DNA of 8,237 bases from Deltaproteobacteria bacterium (GCA_003447545.1 DLYX01000035.1:1-8237), one strand, 5' to 3'; positions 1 to 7,789 are shown, numbered from the stretch's first letter. Numbers and translations are program-made. Notes: generated from the letters alone by a model not told the origin.

Positions 1-1856
1 GGATCTTCCCCATCTCGGGGTGCAAGGTTCTCGATGGGGGGGGGCGGTGTGCCGAAGTCCCAGACCAGAAGTGCATGCCCGCTATAGGGGTAGGTCTCGA
101 TCGGCTCGATTCCCCAGAACTCTTCGACGGCAGTGCCGCGCCCTTCCCGCAAAGCTGGCGCGCGGAGGCGAGCTCCGATCGATCGGGCCGCATATTCAGT
201 CCCGACATTGGCCACTTGGTGGTCGCCAAATGCCTCCAGGTAGAGGATGTTGTGCTCCGGCGTGTCCGGGTAGCTGTCGGGGCCGAGTCGCTCGAGGTGC
301 CCATTGGCCTCCGCGGGGTCCCAAAGCATCTGCATGAGTCCGAAGCCAATTTTTCGCTCCAGTGCTGCGGGGTATGCTGCAGACATGAAGCTCGCGAAAG
401 CGTCAAAGTCGATGCTGCGCGGGATGAGCAAGCCATATTGAGCAGCGCCCACCGCCATCACGGCACGCGTCCAATCCTGCGCGATTGCGGTCGTGGCACC
501 ACCGAGAATGCCGCCCTGACTGGCTCCGAGGAAGAACAAGTCGTCTTTTCTCAGGACCGAGGCGTTGCCTCCATTGCGGAAGGCTGGATGGCTGCCGAGG
601 CCCGCCGGATGGAGCATCAGGCGGCCCAGGAATAGAAATTCGAGCTGTCCCTGCTGGAGGCGATCGGCTTGTTCGCGGAACCGTCCGAGTTGCCCGAGGA
701 TCTGGGTCACGGTCGGGACATCCTCGGTTGACATCCCGATCCAGTCCGCGCCGCAAAAAGCAATATTGATGCTGCCGCCGAGACTACCGAGCCCGGCCGT
801 CTGGGATGCTTCGCCCAGCAGTCCATGGCCAAACACAAACTGGCGGGCGGGATTCTCGGGTGTGGCCATCTTGGGAACGGTGCAGACAAAGTTGGCTTCC
901 CGATAAGGAACTTCCGGATTCTGTTGGGGGAGGGAGTCCCCCCCCTCGTCATGGAACACGTTGCCCGGACCGCCGTCGCCCGTCAGGTATAAGGGGACTC
1001 GGAATGTTCCGCGCACGATCTGGACCAGCCCGCCGTCGGAGACCGAATCGATGGTGAATTCGGGCGAATCATCGGCGAGCATCGCGAAGGCATCGTCCCG
1101 TATGTGGAGGAGCCTGCGTGCCAGCGAATCCTGACTTCGGACGGTATGGGCCCAAGCGAGCTGCAGGGTGTCCCGTGGCACGCCGGCCGACTCGAGGTCC
1201 TCGAATATCCTTTCCATGGCCTGCCGACGGGCCTCGACCCGCGGCGCGTCCGTGCGGACTCCGTCGCGGTAGGCGGCAAAGATGATCGACGGTTCCAGCA
1301 ACTCGCCTGCGGCGTTGCGCAGGTTACGAATCCCCACGACGTGCCGATGTCCGGCACGCAGCGAGCGGGCCGGTCGGATCAATAGAGCCGGATCCTCGCC
1401 TTCGGGGAAGGAGGCATCAAGTTCGGACCAGAAGGGAACCCGTTCCCCCGTATTCGTATCGATCAGCACGATGCTCGCGTCCGTGTCCAGACTGCGAGCA
1501 ATATCGGTCACGGGCGGCAGATCCGAGGTTTCGGCATCGAGGCCCGGGAACATCGTGATCATCAATCCTCCCGGGCTGAAACCGTCGTTGCGATTCCATT
1601 CGGCAGGGTCCATCCGAATGCCCTCGCTATTGCGCAGGAGTACCTCGGGGCCGAAGTCCACGCGTCGTCCGGTCACCGTGGCATCGTCCTCGCGGGTAAA
1701 GACATCACTGGGAAAGGGGGTGAGGCAATGCTGAGGGTCGAGAAACTCGCAATCGCGGTCGGTCTCGATCTCGACGGGCACTACAGTTTGGGAGCTTCCC
1801 CCGCAGGCTGCAGAGAAAATGGATATAATTGCGATGGGGGCGAGGACTCTCTTCAT
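1..1856 (-). CDS. Lipoprotein alpha/beta hydrolase, large (3' end beyond window)
   Basis: This reading frame runs unbroken for 618 codons from ATG at 1856 to the left edge, with no stop codon, so the C-terminus is missing. The N-terminus is a lipoprotein signal: MKR, a hydrophobic stretch, then lipobox SAAC with Cys18 followed by Gly-Gly, which predicts outer-membrane anchoring. The N-terminal region contains Cys36, Cys44, an LTPFPSD motif (45-51) and NRNDGFSPGG further on. The hydrolase fold is shown by FGHGLLG (oxyanion region, His344), nucleophile elbow GASQGG (Ser446), a GDHQV acid site (Asp545) and YSGHALLVWD (His594), giving a complete Ser-Asp-His triad in the right order. The family resembles secreted bacterial lipase/esterase lipoproteins such as VolA, but the substrate cannot be read. 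It lies 164 bases downstream of acnB on the same strand. No clear Shine-Dalgarno precedes the start; a weak TTGCCG/TATGAC promoter pair would give an almost leaderless message. Confidence 0.85.
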   Translation of the reverse strand, partial: MKRVLAPIAIISIFSAACGGSSQTVVPVEIETDRDCEFLDPQHCLTPFPSDVFTREDDATVTGRRVDFGPEVLLRNSEGIRMDPAEWNRNDGFSPGGLMITMFPGLDAETSDLPPVTDIARSLDTDASIVLIDTNTGERVPFWSELDASFPEGEDPALLIRPARSLRAGHRHVVGIRNLRNAAGELLEPSIIFAAYRDGVRTDAPRVEARRQAMERIFEDLESAGVPRDTLQLAWAHTVRSQDSLARRLLHIRDDAFAMLADDSPEFTIDSVSDGGLVQIVRGTFRVPLYLTGDGGPGNVFHDEGGDSLPQQNPEVPYREANFVCTVPKMATPENPARQFVFGHGLLGEASQTAGLGSLGGSINIAFCGADWIGMSTEDVPTVTQILGQLGRFREQADRLQQGQLEFLFLGRLMLHPAGLGSHPAFRNGGNASVLRKDDLFFLGASQGGILGGATTAIAQDWTRAVMAVGAAQYGLLIPRSIDFDAFASFMSAAYPAALERKIGFGLMQMLWDPAEANGHLERLGPDSYPDTPEHNILYLEAFGDHQVANVGTEYAARSIGARLRAPALREGRGTAVEEFWGIEPIETYPYSGHALLVWDFGTPPPPIENLAPRDGED

Positions 1857-2020
1857 AGGCAGGTCATATGCTGTTGGTCTGGTGGTCGGCAAGTCTTGTG
1901 GGTTTAGGGGGTGGGCCTCGGACATGGCGGCTGGCAAGGTTTTTGCGGTCAGGCAGCCGGTTGCCTCATCGGTTTCGCTCTTGCGCTAGACGGAAACGAC
2001 GCCGGGCAAGGGCGCGGTGC

Positions 2021-4801
2021 CTAGCTCGGCGGTGCGCTCAGGTCTTTGCTCGGGGGCGCGAATTCAGTGAGCTTGATTCCACTGACGGCAGCCTTGTACT
2101 CGTCGAGGGTGGGGGTGCGACCCAGGATCGAGGAGAGCACGACGACAGGTGTTGACGCGAGGAGAGACTCGCCCTTCTTGTCTGTCGCGTCGGCGACGAC
2201 GCGTCCCTGAAAGAGGCGAGTTGAGGTTGCCATGACGGTATCACCCTTCGCCGCTTTCTCCTGGTTGCCCATGCAGAGATTGCAGCCCGGGCGTTCGAGG
2301 TAGAGTTGATTCTCGTAATCGGTGCGGGCAATGTTTTTTGGGGCCGTGTCGTCGAAGACAAAGCCGGCGTACTCTTGCAGGACATCCCAGTCGCCTTCGG
2401 CCTTGAGCTCATCGACGATATTATACGTCGGCGGGGCGACGACCAGAGGCGCTTTGAACTCGACGCTGCCGTGCTGTTCTTTAAGGTTCTTGAGCATATG
2501 CGACAGGATCTTCATGTCGCCCTTGTGGACCATGCACGAGCCGATGAAGCCGAGATCTACCGCCTTTTCACCCTTGTAGTAGGTGAGGTCGCGGATAGTG
2601 TCGTGGGTGTAACGTTTGGAGGCGTCCTCGTTGTAGACATCGGGGTCCGCGATCATGGGTTCATCGATCTTGTCGAGGTCGACAGTGAACTCCGCGTAAT
2701 ACTTGGCACCGCCATCGGGCGCGAGGGCGGGCTTGTCGCCTGCGTGGATCTCGGCGATGCGTCTGTCCGCATGGTCGATGAGGCCCTTCAGCACTTTCTT
2801 TTCGTTGTCCATGCCCTTGTCGACCATGATCTGGATACGGCTCTTGGCGATCTCGAGCGACTTGATCAGGGTCTCGCCCTCCGAGATGCAAATGGAAGCC
2901 TTGGCTTTCATTTCCGCTGTCCAGTCAGTGAAGGTGAAGGCCTGGTCGGCCTCGAGCGTGCCGATATGAACCTCGATGATCCGCCCCTGGAAGACGTTGT
3001 CGCCACCGAACTGCGCGAGCATCTGCTGCTGTGTTGCGTGAACAACATCACGGAAGTCCATGTGGTCGGCCATTTTTCCCTTGAAGGTGACCTTCACGGA
3101 CTCGGGAATGGGCATGGAGGCTTCGCCTGTGGCGAGCGCGAGCGCCACCGTGCCGGAGTCGGCTCCGAAGGCGACGCCCTTGGACATGCGGGTGTGGGAA
3201 TCGCCACCGATGATGATCGCCCAATCGTCCACAGTGAGGTCGTTGAGCACCTTGTGAATGACGTCGGTCATCGCGGGGTAGGAGCCCTCGGGGTCCCGCG
3301 CCGTGATGAGTCCGAATTTCTTCATGAACGTCATGAGCTTGGGGATATTCGCCTCGGCTTTTTTGTCCCACACGGAGGCGGTGTGGCAACCGGACTGGTA
3401 GGCGCCATCGATGATCGGCGAGATGACCGTCGCAGCCATCATCTCGAGCTCCTGAGAGGTCATCAGGCCCGTGGTGTCCTGCGAGCCGACGATATTGACC
3501 TCGACCCGGACATCGGAGCCGCAGTGAAGAATCTTACCGGGGGTGGTGCCGACCGCGTTCTCGTTGAAGATCTTCTCGACCGCGGTAAGGCCTTGCCCCT
3601 CGTGGGAGATCTCTTGCGAGCGGGCGTAGACCTCCGGAGCTTCGATCCCGAGTGTCCTGGCTGCGAAGGTCTGCAGCTTCTTTCCGAACACCACCGAGTA
3701 GGATCCTCCCGCCTTCATGAACTCCACCTGCTGGGGAGTGAAGGCGCTGGAGACGTCGATCAGCTCTTCGCCATCCTTATAGAGCTTCTTTTCTTGGGTG
3801 TTGATGGTGAGAACGGTTCCAGTGTTGACGGAATATGTCTGCTCGAGCACGGGATCGCCGTCTTCACCGCGGATGATATTCCCGTCAGCGTCCTGCTTCT
3901 TGACCCAGTTGTTGAGGTCGAGCCCGATCCCGCCTGTCACACCGACAGTCGTCATGAAGATCGGGGAGATGCCGTTGGTGCCCGCGACGACCGGAGCGAT
4001 GTTGATGAATGGAACGTAGGGGCTGGCCTGCTCGCCAATCCAGAGCGCGACGTTGTTTACGCCGGACATCCGGGAAGAGCCGACGCCCATGGTCCCCTTC
4101 TCGGCGATGAGCATCACCCGCTTGTCAGGGTGCTCCTCCTTCAGCCCGACTAGCTCTCTCTGAGCGTCTTCGCTGATCAAACACTTCCCGTGGAGCTCGC
4201 GATCGGAACGGGAATGAGCGTCGCTGCCGGGAGAGAGCAGGTCGGTCGAGATGTCGCCGATGCCGGCGACGTAAGTCACAAGTTCGATGGTTTCGGGGAT
4301 GTCGGGGAGCTTGGTGAAGAACTCGGCCTTGGCGTAGCTCTCGAGGATGCCCGTGGCGATCGGGTTGCCTGCCTGATGGGCCTCCTTGAGACGCTGGGTG
4401 TCGGCGTCGTAGAGGAAGACCTGAGTCTTCAACACATCCGCGGCGGCTTTGGAGACCTCCTCATCGCCGCCGAGCGCGAGGTCGAGGAGAACGGCGATGG
4501 AGGGGCCGCCTTTCATGTGGGAGAGCTGTTCAAAGGCGGAGGCGGCGTCGATCTCTTCGACCTTGGCTTCGCCGAGGATGATCTCCTTGAGGAAGGCCGC
4601 CTTGGCGCCGGCCGCGCTCGTGGTTCCGGGCAGCGTGTTGTAGATAAAGAAGCGGAGCGCCTCCGTTCGATGAGCGCTCAGGGGGTCCTTGATCAGCCCG
4701 ATGAGTTCGCCGACCAGATCGGCTCCGTCGATCGGTTTCGCGTGGAGTTCATCGTTTTTTCGGTCTGCAATTTCTGCGAGGTAGCTTTCGTAAAGGCTCA
4801 T
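2021..4801 (-). CDS. acnB: Bifunctional aconitate hydratase 2 / 2-methylisocitrate dehydratase
   Basis: AcnB converts citrate to isocitrate through cis-aconitate in the cytoplasmic TCA cycle and can hydrate 2-methyl-cis-aconitate in the methylcitrate cycle. The 926-residue protein has an N-terminal HEAT-like region (about 1-160), then the swivelling domain with STDLLSPGSDAHSRSD (185-200) and GVGSSR (239-244), then the catalytic core with SQDTTG (440-445), GGDSHTR (532-538), and TSTR (859-862). The [4Fe-4S] ligands are all present: Cys756 in GSCMVHKG and Cys840/Cys843 in GCNLCMGNQ. E. coli AcnB has 865 residues; the extra length includes about 25 residues between the first and second cluster cysteines (84 residues apart here, 59 in E. 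coli). From memory, this long form closely resembles the enzyme of Bacteroidota. The start at 4801 has a purine-rich AGAAAAGAGAG upstream and an N-terminus (MSLYESYLAEI) typical of the long family. It appears to be a single-gene unit. Confidence 0.98.
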   Translation of the reverse strand: MSLYESYLAEIADRKNDELHAKPIDGADLVGELIGLIKDPLSAHRTEALRFFIYNTLPGTTSAAGAKAAFLKEIILGEAKVEEIDAASAFEQLSHMKGGPSIAVLLDLALGGDEEVSKAAADVLKTQVFLYDADTQRLKEAHQAGNPIATGILESYAKAEFFTKLPDIPETIELVTYVAGIGDISTDLLSPGSDAHSRSDRELHGKCLISEDAQRELVGLKEEHPDKRVMLIAEKGTMGVGSSRMSGVNNVALWIGEQASPYVPFINIAPVVAGTNGISPIFMTTVGVTGGIGLDLNNWVKKQDADGNIIRGEDGDPVLEQTYSVNTGTVLTINTQEKKLYKDGEELIDVSSAFTPQQVEFMKAGGSYSVVFGKKLQTFAARTLGIEAPEVYARSQEISHEGQGLTAVEKIFNENAVGTTPGKILHCGSDVRVEVNIVGSQDTTGLMTSQELEMMAATVISPIIDGAYQSGCHTASVWDKKAEANIPKLMTFMKKFGLITARDPEGSYPAMTDVIHKVLNDLTVDDWAIIIGGDSHTRMSKGVAFGADSGTVALALATGEASMPIPESVKVTFKGKMADHMDFRDVVHATQQQMLAQFGGDNVFQGRIIEVHIGTLEADQAFTFTDWTAEMKAKASICISEGETLIKSLEIAKSRIQIMVDKGMDNEKKVLKGLIDHADRRIAEIHAGDKPALAPDGGAKYYAEFTVDLDKIDEPMIADPDVYNEDASKRYTHDTIRDLTYYKGEKAVDLGFIGSCMVHKGDMKILSHMLKNLKEQHGSVEFKAPLVVAPPTYNIVDELKAEGDWDVLQEYAGFVFDDTAPKNIARTDYENQLYLERPGCNLCMGNQEKAAKGDTVMATSTRLFQGRVVADATDKKGESLLASTPVVVLSSILGRTPTLDEYKAAVSGIKLTEFAPPSKDLSAPPS

Positions 4802-5132
4802 GGTGCTCTCTTTTCTTCAGGCGAGTCCTGAGGGGGCCGCTTGGCGTCACCGCCACGGGCAGGACGGGCGGGCAATGCTGACTTTTGGCAGAATCGGGAT
4901 AGACGAATAGAGCGCCTTCCGCGAAAAAAGGGCCCCGGTGATGAATACCGACTCGATCATGGAAATGCCAACTGGCGCGGGTGAGATTGCGATGTCGTGG
5001 CATTTGGGACTGCGAATATTCGTGTGGATGCGCAGCGCTCAGGTGAAGTGATTCGCAGACGTAGCTGTGGCGACGAGCTACAACTGCGCGATTGGCGCGA
5101 TGTGCAGCTATTGGGCGGCACGAGTTACATGA

Positions 5133-5282
5133 TGTTGGTATACAACGAGTTCGAAGAGTGTTGCGACGCAGCTGCGCCGGACCGAACAGTCTTCTGCCGG
5201 TGCAGCCGCGACCTGCTTCACGATGGTTCTGGACATGGTCCTGAGAGATAAGGATGGTGTCTTCAAGGCCCTGAAGAAGTAG
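5133..5282 (+). pseudogene. Possible 3' remnant of an unidentified gene
   Basis: A 49-codon open stretch with no start codon at its left end finishes at TAG (5280-5282). Its C-terminal half reads like a normal soluble protein (TMVLDMVLRDKDGVFKALKK at the end) and uses mostly G or C in third codon positions, as the real genes here do. The upstream boundary is a TGA at 5130-5132. I do not recognise the family. It may equally be chance; the opposite strand over the same bases is also open in two other frames, which weakens the case. Confidence 0.15.
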
Positions 5283-5526
5283 TTTTCGCACACCGTTGCT
5301 GGTTTCGAGTCATCCGCTGATGCCGTTCGCCGCTGCCGGATGCATGATGCATGAAGTACTGGAACGTCTCTCCGAACAGGTTGTCCCGATACCGCTGTAG
5401 ATCGATGAAGCGTTTGGCGGCTTGGTCACTGGCCGCATCAAGCGGTAGGCCACGGTCTGTAATTCCTTGGATGATTATGGCGATTCGTGATTCTTGTTCA
5501 GGAACTCCCAGATGAATTGGGTGCCT
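5263..5526 (-). pseudogene. Possible decayed coding fragment, family unknown
   Basis: A frame of 87 codons lies between a TAA at 5527-5529 and a TGA at 5263-5265, with no ATG, GTG or TTG at a sensible start. The middle part is protein-like: GVPEQESRIAIIIQGITDRG followed by a stretch rich in Asp, Ala, Arg and aromatic residues (including RYRDNLFGETFQYF). The last 30 residues lose that character, which fits decay or a frameshift. Another frame just upstream carries a short run, STDKGTQF, faintly similar to the integrase-core DxGxxF motif, but too little to assign. Treat it as a candidate relic only. Confidence 0.2.
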
Positions 5527-5727
5527 TTATCTGTGGAGCATCCCCAAGGGCTGCGATTGTCGACCAGGCATTCCGGGTAGCCTTTTTGATTCACGTGTAT
5601 AAGGCCAATTTTCTCATGCGCGAAACGCCTGCAGGGCTGCATGCTATCTCCTCAAAGGCTATGTGTTGGCGGGGTGGTGCAACCAAATGTTTTGCAACGA
5701 ATCGCGCAGCGCGGCATGATCAACAAG

Positions 5728-6768
5728 ATGGAGAGCAACGATGTTGGGGGTCGGGGCAAACGCGGCCGTAATGCCGCGTTCCTGATTGCGTGTAGCATCC
5801 TGCTGATCGCCGGCTGCGGGGGTTCCAGCTCAGGGACGGTCCTGACCGAGCCGACACCCCTCCCGGAAGCACTGTCGGAACTCGATGCGAGCTTTCATGA
5901 AGCGATCGCCTATGGCCCGTCCGTCGAGAAAAACCTCTTCGATATACTATTGCCGAAAAATCCTTATGCGGTCCCTCTGGTGATCTACTTTCATGGTGGC
6001 GATTTCACCGGTGGCTCTCGGTCGGTTGCGTGGTCCGAGGACTCGGCTCCCCAGATCAAGAGACTGATCGATGCGGACGTCGCGGTCGCGAGCGTCGACT
6101 ACCGGTTTCTGAACAGGTCCGAGGCATTGGGCCTCCGAACCCCTTTGGGGGACGGGGCGCGCTCTGTTCAATTCATACGCCTCCATGCCGAGAAGCTAGG
6201 TATAGACGCCGCTCGCATCGTGCTTCTGGGTGATTCGGTTGGCGCCGGCATGAGCCTCTGGATTGCCGTGAGCGACGACCGCGCGGAGCCTTTCAGCACC
6301 GATCCGGTCCTGCGGCAGTCGACGCGAGTGCAGGGCGCGATCCTGCGCGAGACGCAGGCTAGCTTCGACGTGGACCGTTGGAGCGAAGATGTATTTTATG
6401 GAAGCGGCGCTTGCTTTCGGGGGGGATCGCGTTGTCCCGAACTCGAGGACAAAATCCTGGATTTCTACGGCATCTCCGACCTCGACGAGCTTGGTTCGTC
6501 CGAAACCCGCGCTTACCGGCGCGACGTTGACATGATCCCGCTTATGACAGCGGACGACCCCGCCCTCTTCATCCGAAACCAGGACCGACCGAATCGATTG
6601 CCGTCCAATTGGGACCTCATCTTGCACCACCCAAGACACGCGACCACGATCGCGGACAAAGCCAGCCGGGTCGGGATCGAGTACACTCTCTACGCGCCCG
6701 CTTTGGGCATCGAGGACTTCCGCGGCGAGAACGAAGTCGACTTCGCGTTACGAATTCTGGCGAAATAG
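5728..6768 (+). CDS. Lipoprotein alpha/beta hydrolase, HSL/BD-FAE esterase type
   Basis: The 346-residue product starts with a lipoprotein signal: a basic n-region (GKRGRN), a hydrophobic core and lipobox LIAGC with Cys30 followed by GGSSS, predicting export and outer-membrane anchoring. Hydrolase motifs follow in order: YFHGGDF (His89-Gly-Gly, oxyanion hole), SVDYRF, and nucleophile elbow GDSVG (Ser170), the pattern of carboxylesterases of the HSL or BD-FAE group. DDPALFIRN (276 onward) matches the strand before the acid, with Asp286 the likely acid. The position where this group has its catalytic His (GxxH) reads ALGIED (325-330), so the His is absent there; HHPRH (300-304) is the nearest alternative. 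Cys229 and Cys236 could form a disulfide. The frame stays open back to ATG 5641, and ATG 5716 is another option; 5728 was chosen because it leaves a normal-length signal peptide, but none of the three has a strong ribosome site. The substrate is unknown. Confidence 0.85.
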   Translation: MESNDVGGRGKRGRNAAFLIACSILLIAGCGGSSSGTVLTEPTPLPEALSELDASFHEAIAYGPSVEKNLFDILLPKNPYAVPLVIYFHGGDFTGGSRSVAWSEDSAPQIKRLIDADVAVASVDYRFLNRSEALGLRTPLGDGARSVQFIRLHAEKLGIDAARIVLLGDSVGAGMSLWIAVSDDRAEPFSTDPVLRQSTRVQGAILRETQASFDVDRWSEDVFYGSGACFRGGSRCPELEDKILDFYGISDLDELGSSETRAYRRDVDMIPLMTADDPALFIRNQDRPNRLPSNWDLILHHPRHATTIADKASRVGIEYTLYAPALGIEDFRGENEVDFALRILAK

Positions 6769-6818
6769 GAGCCGCCCGTCGACGACTCGATGAGATTCCA
6801 ATCTGATCTAATCCGGTC

Positions 6819-6836
6819 GTTCTGGCATCGCAGAAC
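6819..6836. repeat. Short perfect inverted repeat after the hydrolase gene
   Basis: GTTCTG and CAGAAC (6 bp arms) flank a six-base loop, GCATCG, 50 bases past the hydrolase stop codon. It is not followed by a T run, so it is not a standard intrinsic terminator. It could be a weak hairpin or an operator for the next gene, or chance. Confidence 0.25.
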
Positions 6837-6920
6837 AAGAGAGTAGTTGGGCGAAGGCGGTGGCTCGGTTATTTCTTCGTTTTCTCAAGAGCCCTTTGTT
6901 AGGCTGGGCTTTTAACGAAT

Positions 6921-6924
6921 GGAG
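6921..6924 (+). promoter_or_regulatory. Shine-Dalgarno site that fixes the start of the membrane protein
   Basis: GGAG stands six bases before ATG 6931, ideal spacing. The earlier in-frame ATG at 6919 overlaps this site and has no ribosome site of its own, so translation should begin at 6931. Confidence 0.7.
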
Positions 6925-6930
6925 CGATTT

Positions 6931-7281
6931 ATGAAACCGTATACAGCAAGTTTGATTAACGGGTTGATTCTCATCTTACTCTCGGGGTGGGGCTATCTCG
7001 CGTCGGAATCTCCGTCGCCGACCGCCTTGATTCCTGCCGCTTTCGGGGTTGCCTTGTTGGCTTGTTACAGTGGCCTGAAGTCGGAGAATAAGGTGGTCGC
7101 GCATGCCGCAGCCGGCCTGACGCTGGTAGTTCTCGTGGCGCTGATTATGCCGCTGCGCGGGACTATCGCTCGTGGCGATTTTGCTGCGATCAGTCGAGTG
7201 GTGGTCATGATGGTCTTTACGGCCATCGCTCTGGTCACGATGGTCAGGAGCTTCATCGAGGCCCGCCGTAACCGAGCCTGA
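6931..7281 (+). CDS. Small four-helix inner-membrane protein
   Basis: The 116-residue protein is nearly all membrane: predicted helices at about 6-24, 31-48, 55-75 and 88-107, joined by short loops, ending in the basic tail EARRNRA, which should stay in the cytoplasm. The first loop carries the motif SESPSPTALIP. From memory, this layout (TASLINGL, then a WGY helix end, then SPSPTALIP) recurs in small uncharacterised membrane proteins, including ones from Bacteroidota, but I cannot name a function. There is no catalytic or metal motif. The start at 6931 is set by GGAG six bases upstream, in preference to ATG 6919. It follows the hydrolase by 162 bases on the same strand and is followed by 158 bases without a gene before the tRNA, so it is probably transcribed alone. 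Confidence 0.8.
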   Translation: MKPYTASLINGLILILLSGWGYLASESPSPTALIPAAFGVALLACYSGLKSENKVVAHAAAGLTLVVLVALIMPLRGTIARGDFAAISRVVVMMVFTAIALVTMVRSFIEARRNRA

Positions 7282-7392
7282 TGTATTGACGGAATGTGGC
7301 CCTTGGCGACCTCGGTTCCGCCAGGTCTGAATCCGATCGGCCAACGTGCCCAGTGGTCTCGTCGGGTTTGGAACGAACCAGGTTCTCCGGCC

Positions 7393-7421
7393 TTTACATA
7401 GGTCTCTCGGAAGACTACATC
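7393..7421 (+). promoter_or_regulatory. Possible sigma-70 promoter of the tRNA-Arg gene
   Basis: TTTACA (7393-7398, five of six to the -35 consensus) is followed after 17 bases by TACATC (7416-7421, a weak -10). The -10 ends 18 bases before the mature tRNA 5' end, so transcription would start about ten bases upstream of the tRNA. The -10 match is poor and the call rests on position and spacing. Confidence 0.3.
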
Positions 7422-7439
7422 CATGTTTCTCGCTGAATT

Positions 7440-7513
<74 letters not shown>

Positions 7514-7517
7514 TTTG

Positions 7518-7560
7518 AAAAGCCTCCGCTTCGCGGGGGCTTTTCTCGTTTTTGTTTTTT
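7518..7560 (+). terminator. Intrinsic terminator of the tRNA-Arg gene
   Basis: A 12-bp stem (7518-7529 with 7533-7544, one T-G wobble) closes on the three-base loop TTC and runs into a T-rich tail, TTTTCTCGTTTTTGTTTTTT. The outer A-T pairs also give a T run on the other strand, so it may work in both directions and would then also stop transcription reading out of the integrase remnant. Confidence 0.92.
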
Positions 7561-7577
7561 GTGCGGGCATCGCACAA
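7559..7577. repeat. Inverted repeat next to the terminator
   Basis: TTGTGCG and CGCACAA (7 bp arms) surround a five-base spacer, GGCAT. It lies between the tRNA terminator and the integrase stub, where the recombination core or arm sites of an integrated element would be expected. No T tract follows on the plus side. Its role is not established. Confidence 0.4.
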
Positions 7578-7582
7578 GTCGC

Positions 7583-7606
7583 TTGGAAGGCCATTTGGAA
7601 GGCCAT
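7583..7606. repeat. 12-bp tandem direct repeat, two copies
   Basis: TTGGAAGGCCAT occurs twice head to tail (7583-7594 and 7595-7606), ending exactly at the stop codon of the integrase remnant. It contains the palindrome GGCC. Direct repeats beside integrase genes can be arm-type binding sites for the recombinase, but a simple local duplication explains it equally well. Confidence 0.6.
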
Positions 7607-7789
7607 TTATCCGTCCAGCGCGTCAACGGCGTCGAGCAGCGCGTCTTTTTGTGGGTGGACGTAAGTGTCGAGGGTGATCTGGCTGGAGCTGTGCCCCATG
7701 AGCTGCTGGATTGATTTGACGTCCGTACCCGCCGAGTAGAGCAGCGTGATCAAGGCTGGGTAACACTTCGTGGCGCTCCTCACCCAAAC
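7607..7789 (-). pseudogene. Tyrosine recombinase (phage-type integrase), C-terminal remnant
   Basis: The frame between a TAA at 7790-7792 and a TAA at 7607-7609 encodes 60 residues that match the end of the tyrosine recombinase catalytic domain: ITLLYSAGTDVKSIQ, LMGHSSSQITLDTY, then VHPQKDALLDAVDALDG. The catalytic His of the LMGHSS box and the Tyr nucleophile ten residues later are both kept. The Arg-His box that should stand 23 residues before that His is missing in frame (Tyr-Pro instead), although CGC CAC occurs ten bases upstream in another frame, suggesting indels. The first few residues do not look homologous. The whole N-terminal DNA-binding part and the rest of the catalytic domain are gone, so the gene is dead. 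It converges on tRNA-Arg, 94 bases away, as an integrase of an element inserted at the tRNA 3' end would. Confidence 0.88.

Larger units (their letters stand above)
4802..5727. other. Long intergenic stretch, mostly without recognisable genes
   Basis: These 926 bases separate two divergent genes, acnB on the minus strand and a lipoprotein hydrolase on the plus strand. The first 30 bases hold the acnB ribosome binding region, and both promoters must lie somewhere here, although I could not pick a convincing -35/-10 pair for either. At 5340-5352 there is a perfect 13-base palindrome, ATGCATGATGCAT. Every reading frame is broken into short pieces. Two of these pieces (5133-5282 plus, 5263-5526 minus) have codon patterns like real genes and are listed separately as possible relics. 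No tRNA, terminator, insertion sequence end or CRISPR repeat was seen. Confidence 0.6.

Noticed and set aside
75..635. 186-codon plus-strand open frame opposite the large lipoprotein
   Set aside because: The minus strand here encodes a hydrolase with a complete catalytic triad; the plus frame has no motif or ribosome site.
2306..4153. 615-codon open frame on the plus strand opposite acnB
   Set aside because: It is the mirror of the acnB coding frame in GC-rich DNA; the protein is a low-complexity mix of Asp, Val, Leu, His and Arg with no motif, and acnB on the other strand is unquestionable.
4190..4831. 213-codon plus-strand open frame opposite the start of acnB
   Set aside because: Same shadow effect: Gly, Glu, Val and Asp rich, no domain, and it fully overlaps the acnB N-terminal region.
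4749..5291. 180-codon minus-strand open frame running into the acnB start
   Set aside because: It overlaps the real acnB N-terminus in another frame, and its Arg/His/Pro-rich translation has no protein-like pattern.
5470..5560. STDKGTQF motif on the minus strand as an rve/DDE integrase relic
   Set aside because: Only a short D-x-G-x-x-F resemblance, with stops on both sides in that frame and no second acidic motif; not enough for a transposase call.
5487..5771. 94-codon plus-strand open frame overlapping the start of the second hydrolase
   Set aside because: It has no recognisable domain or signal, and its end overlaps the hydrolase signal peptide in another frame.
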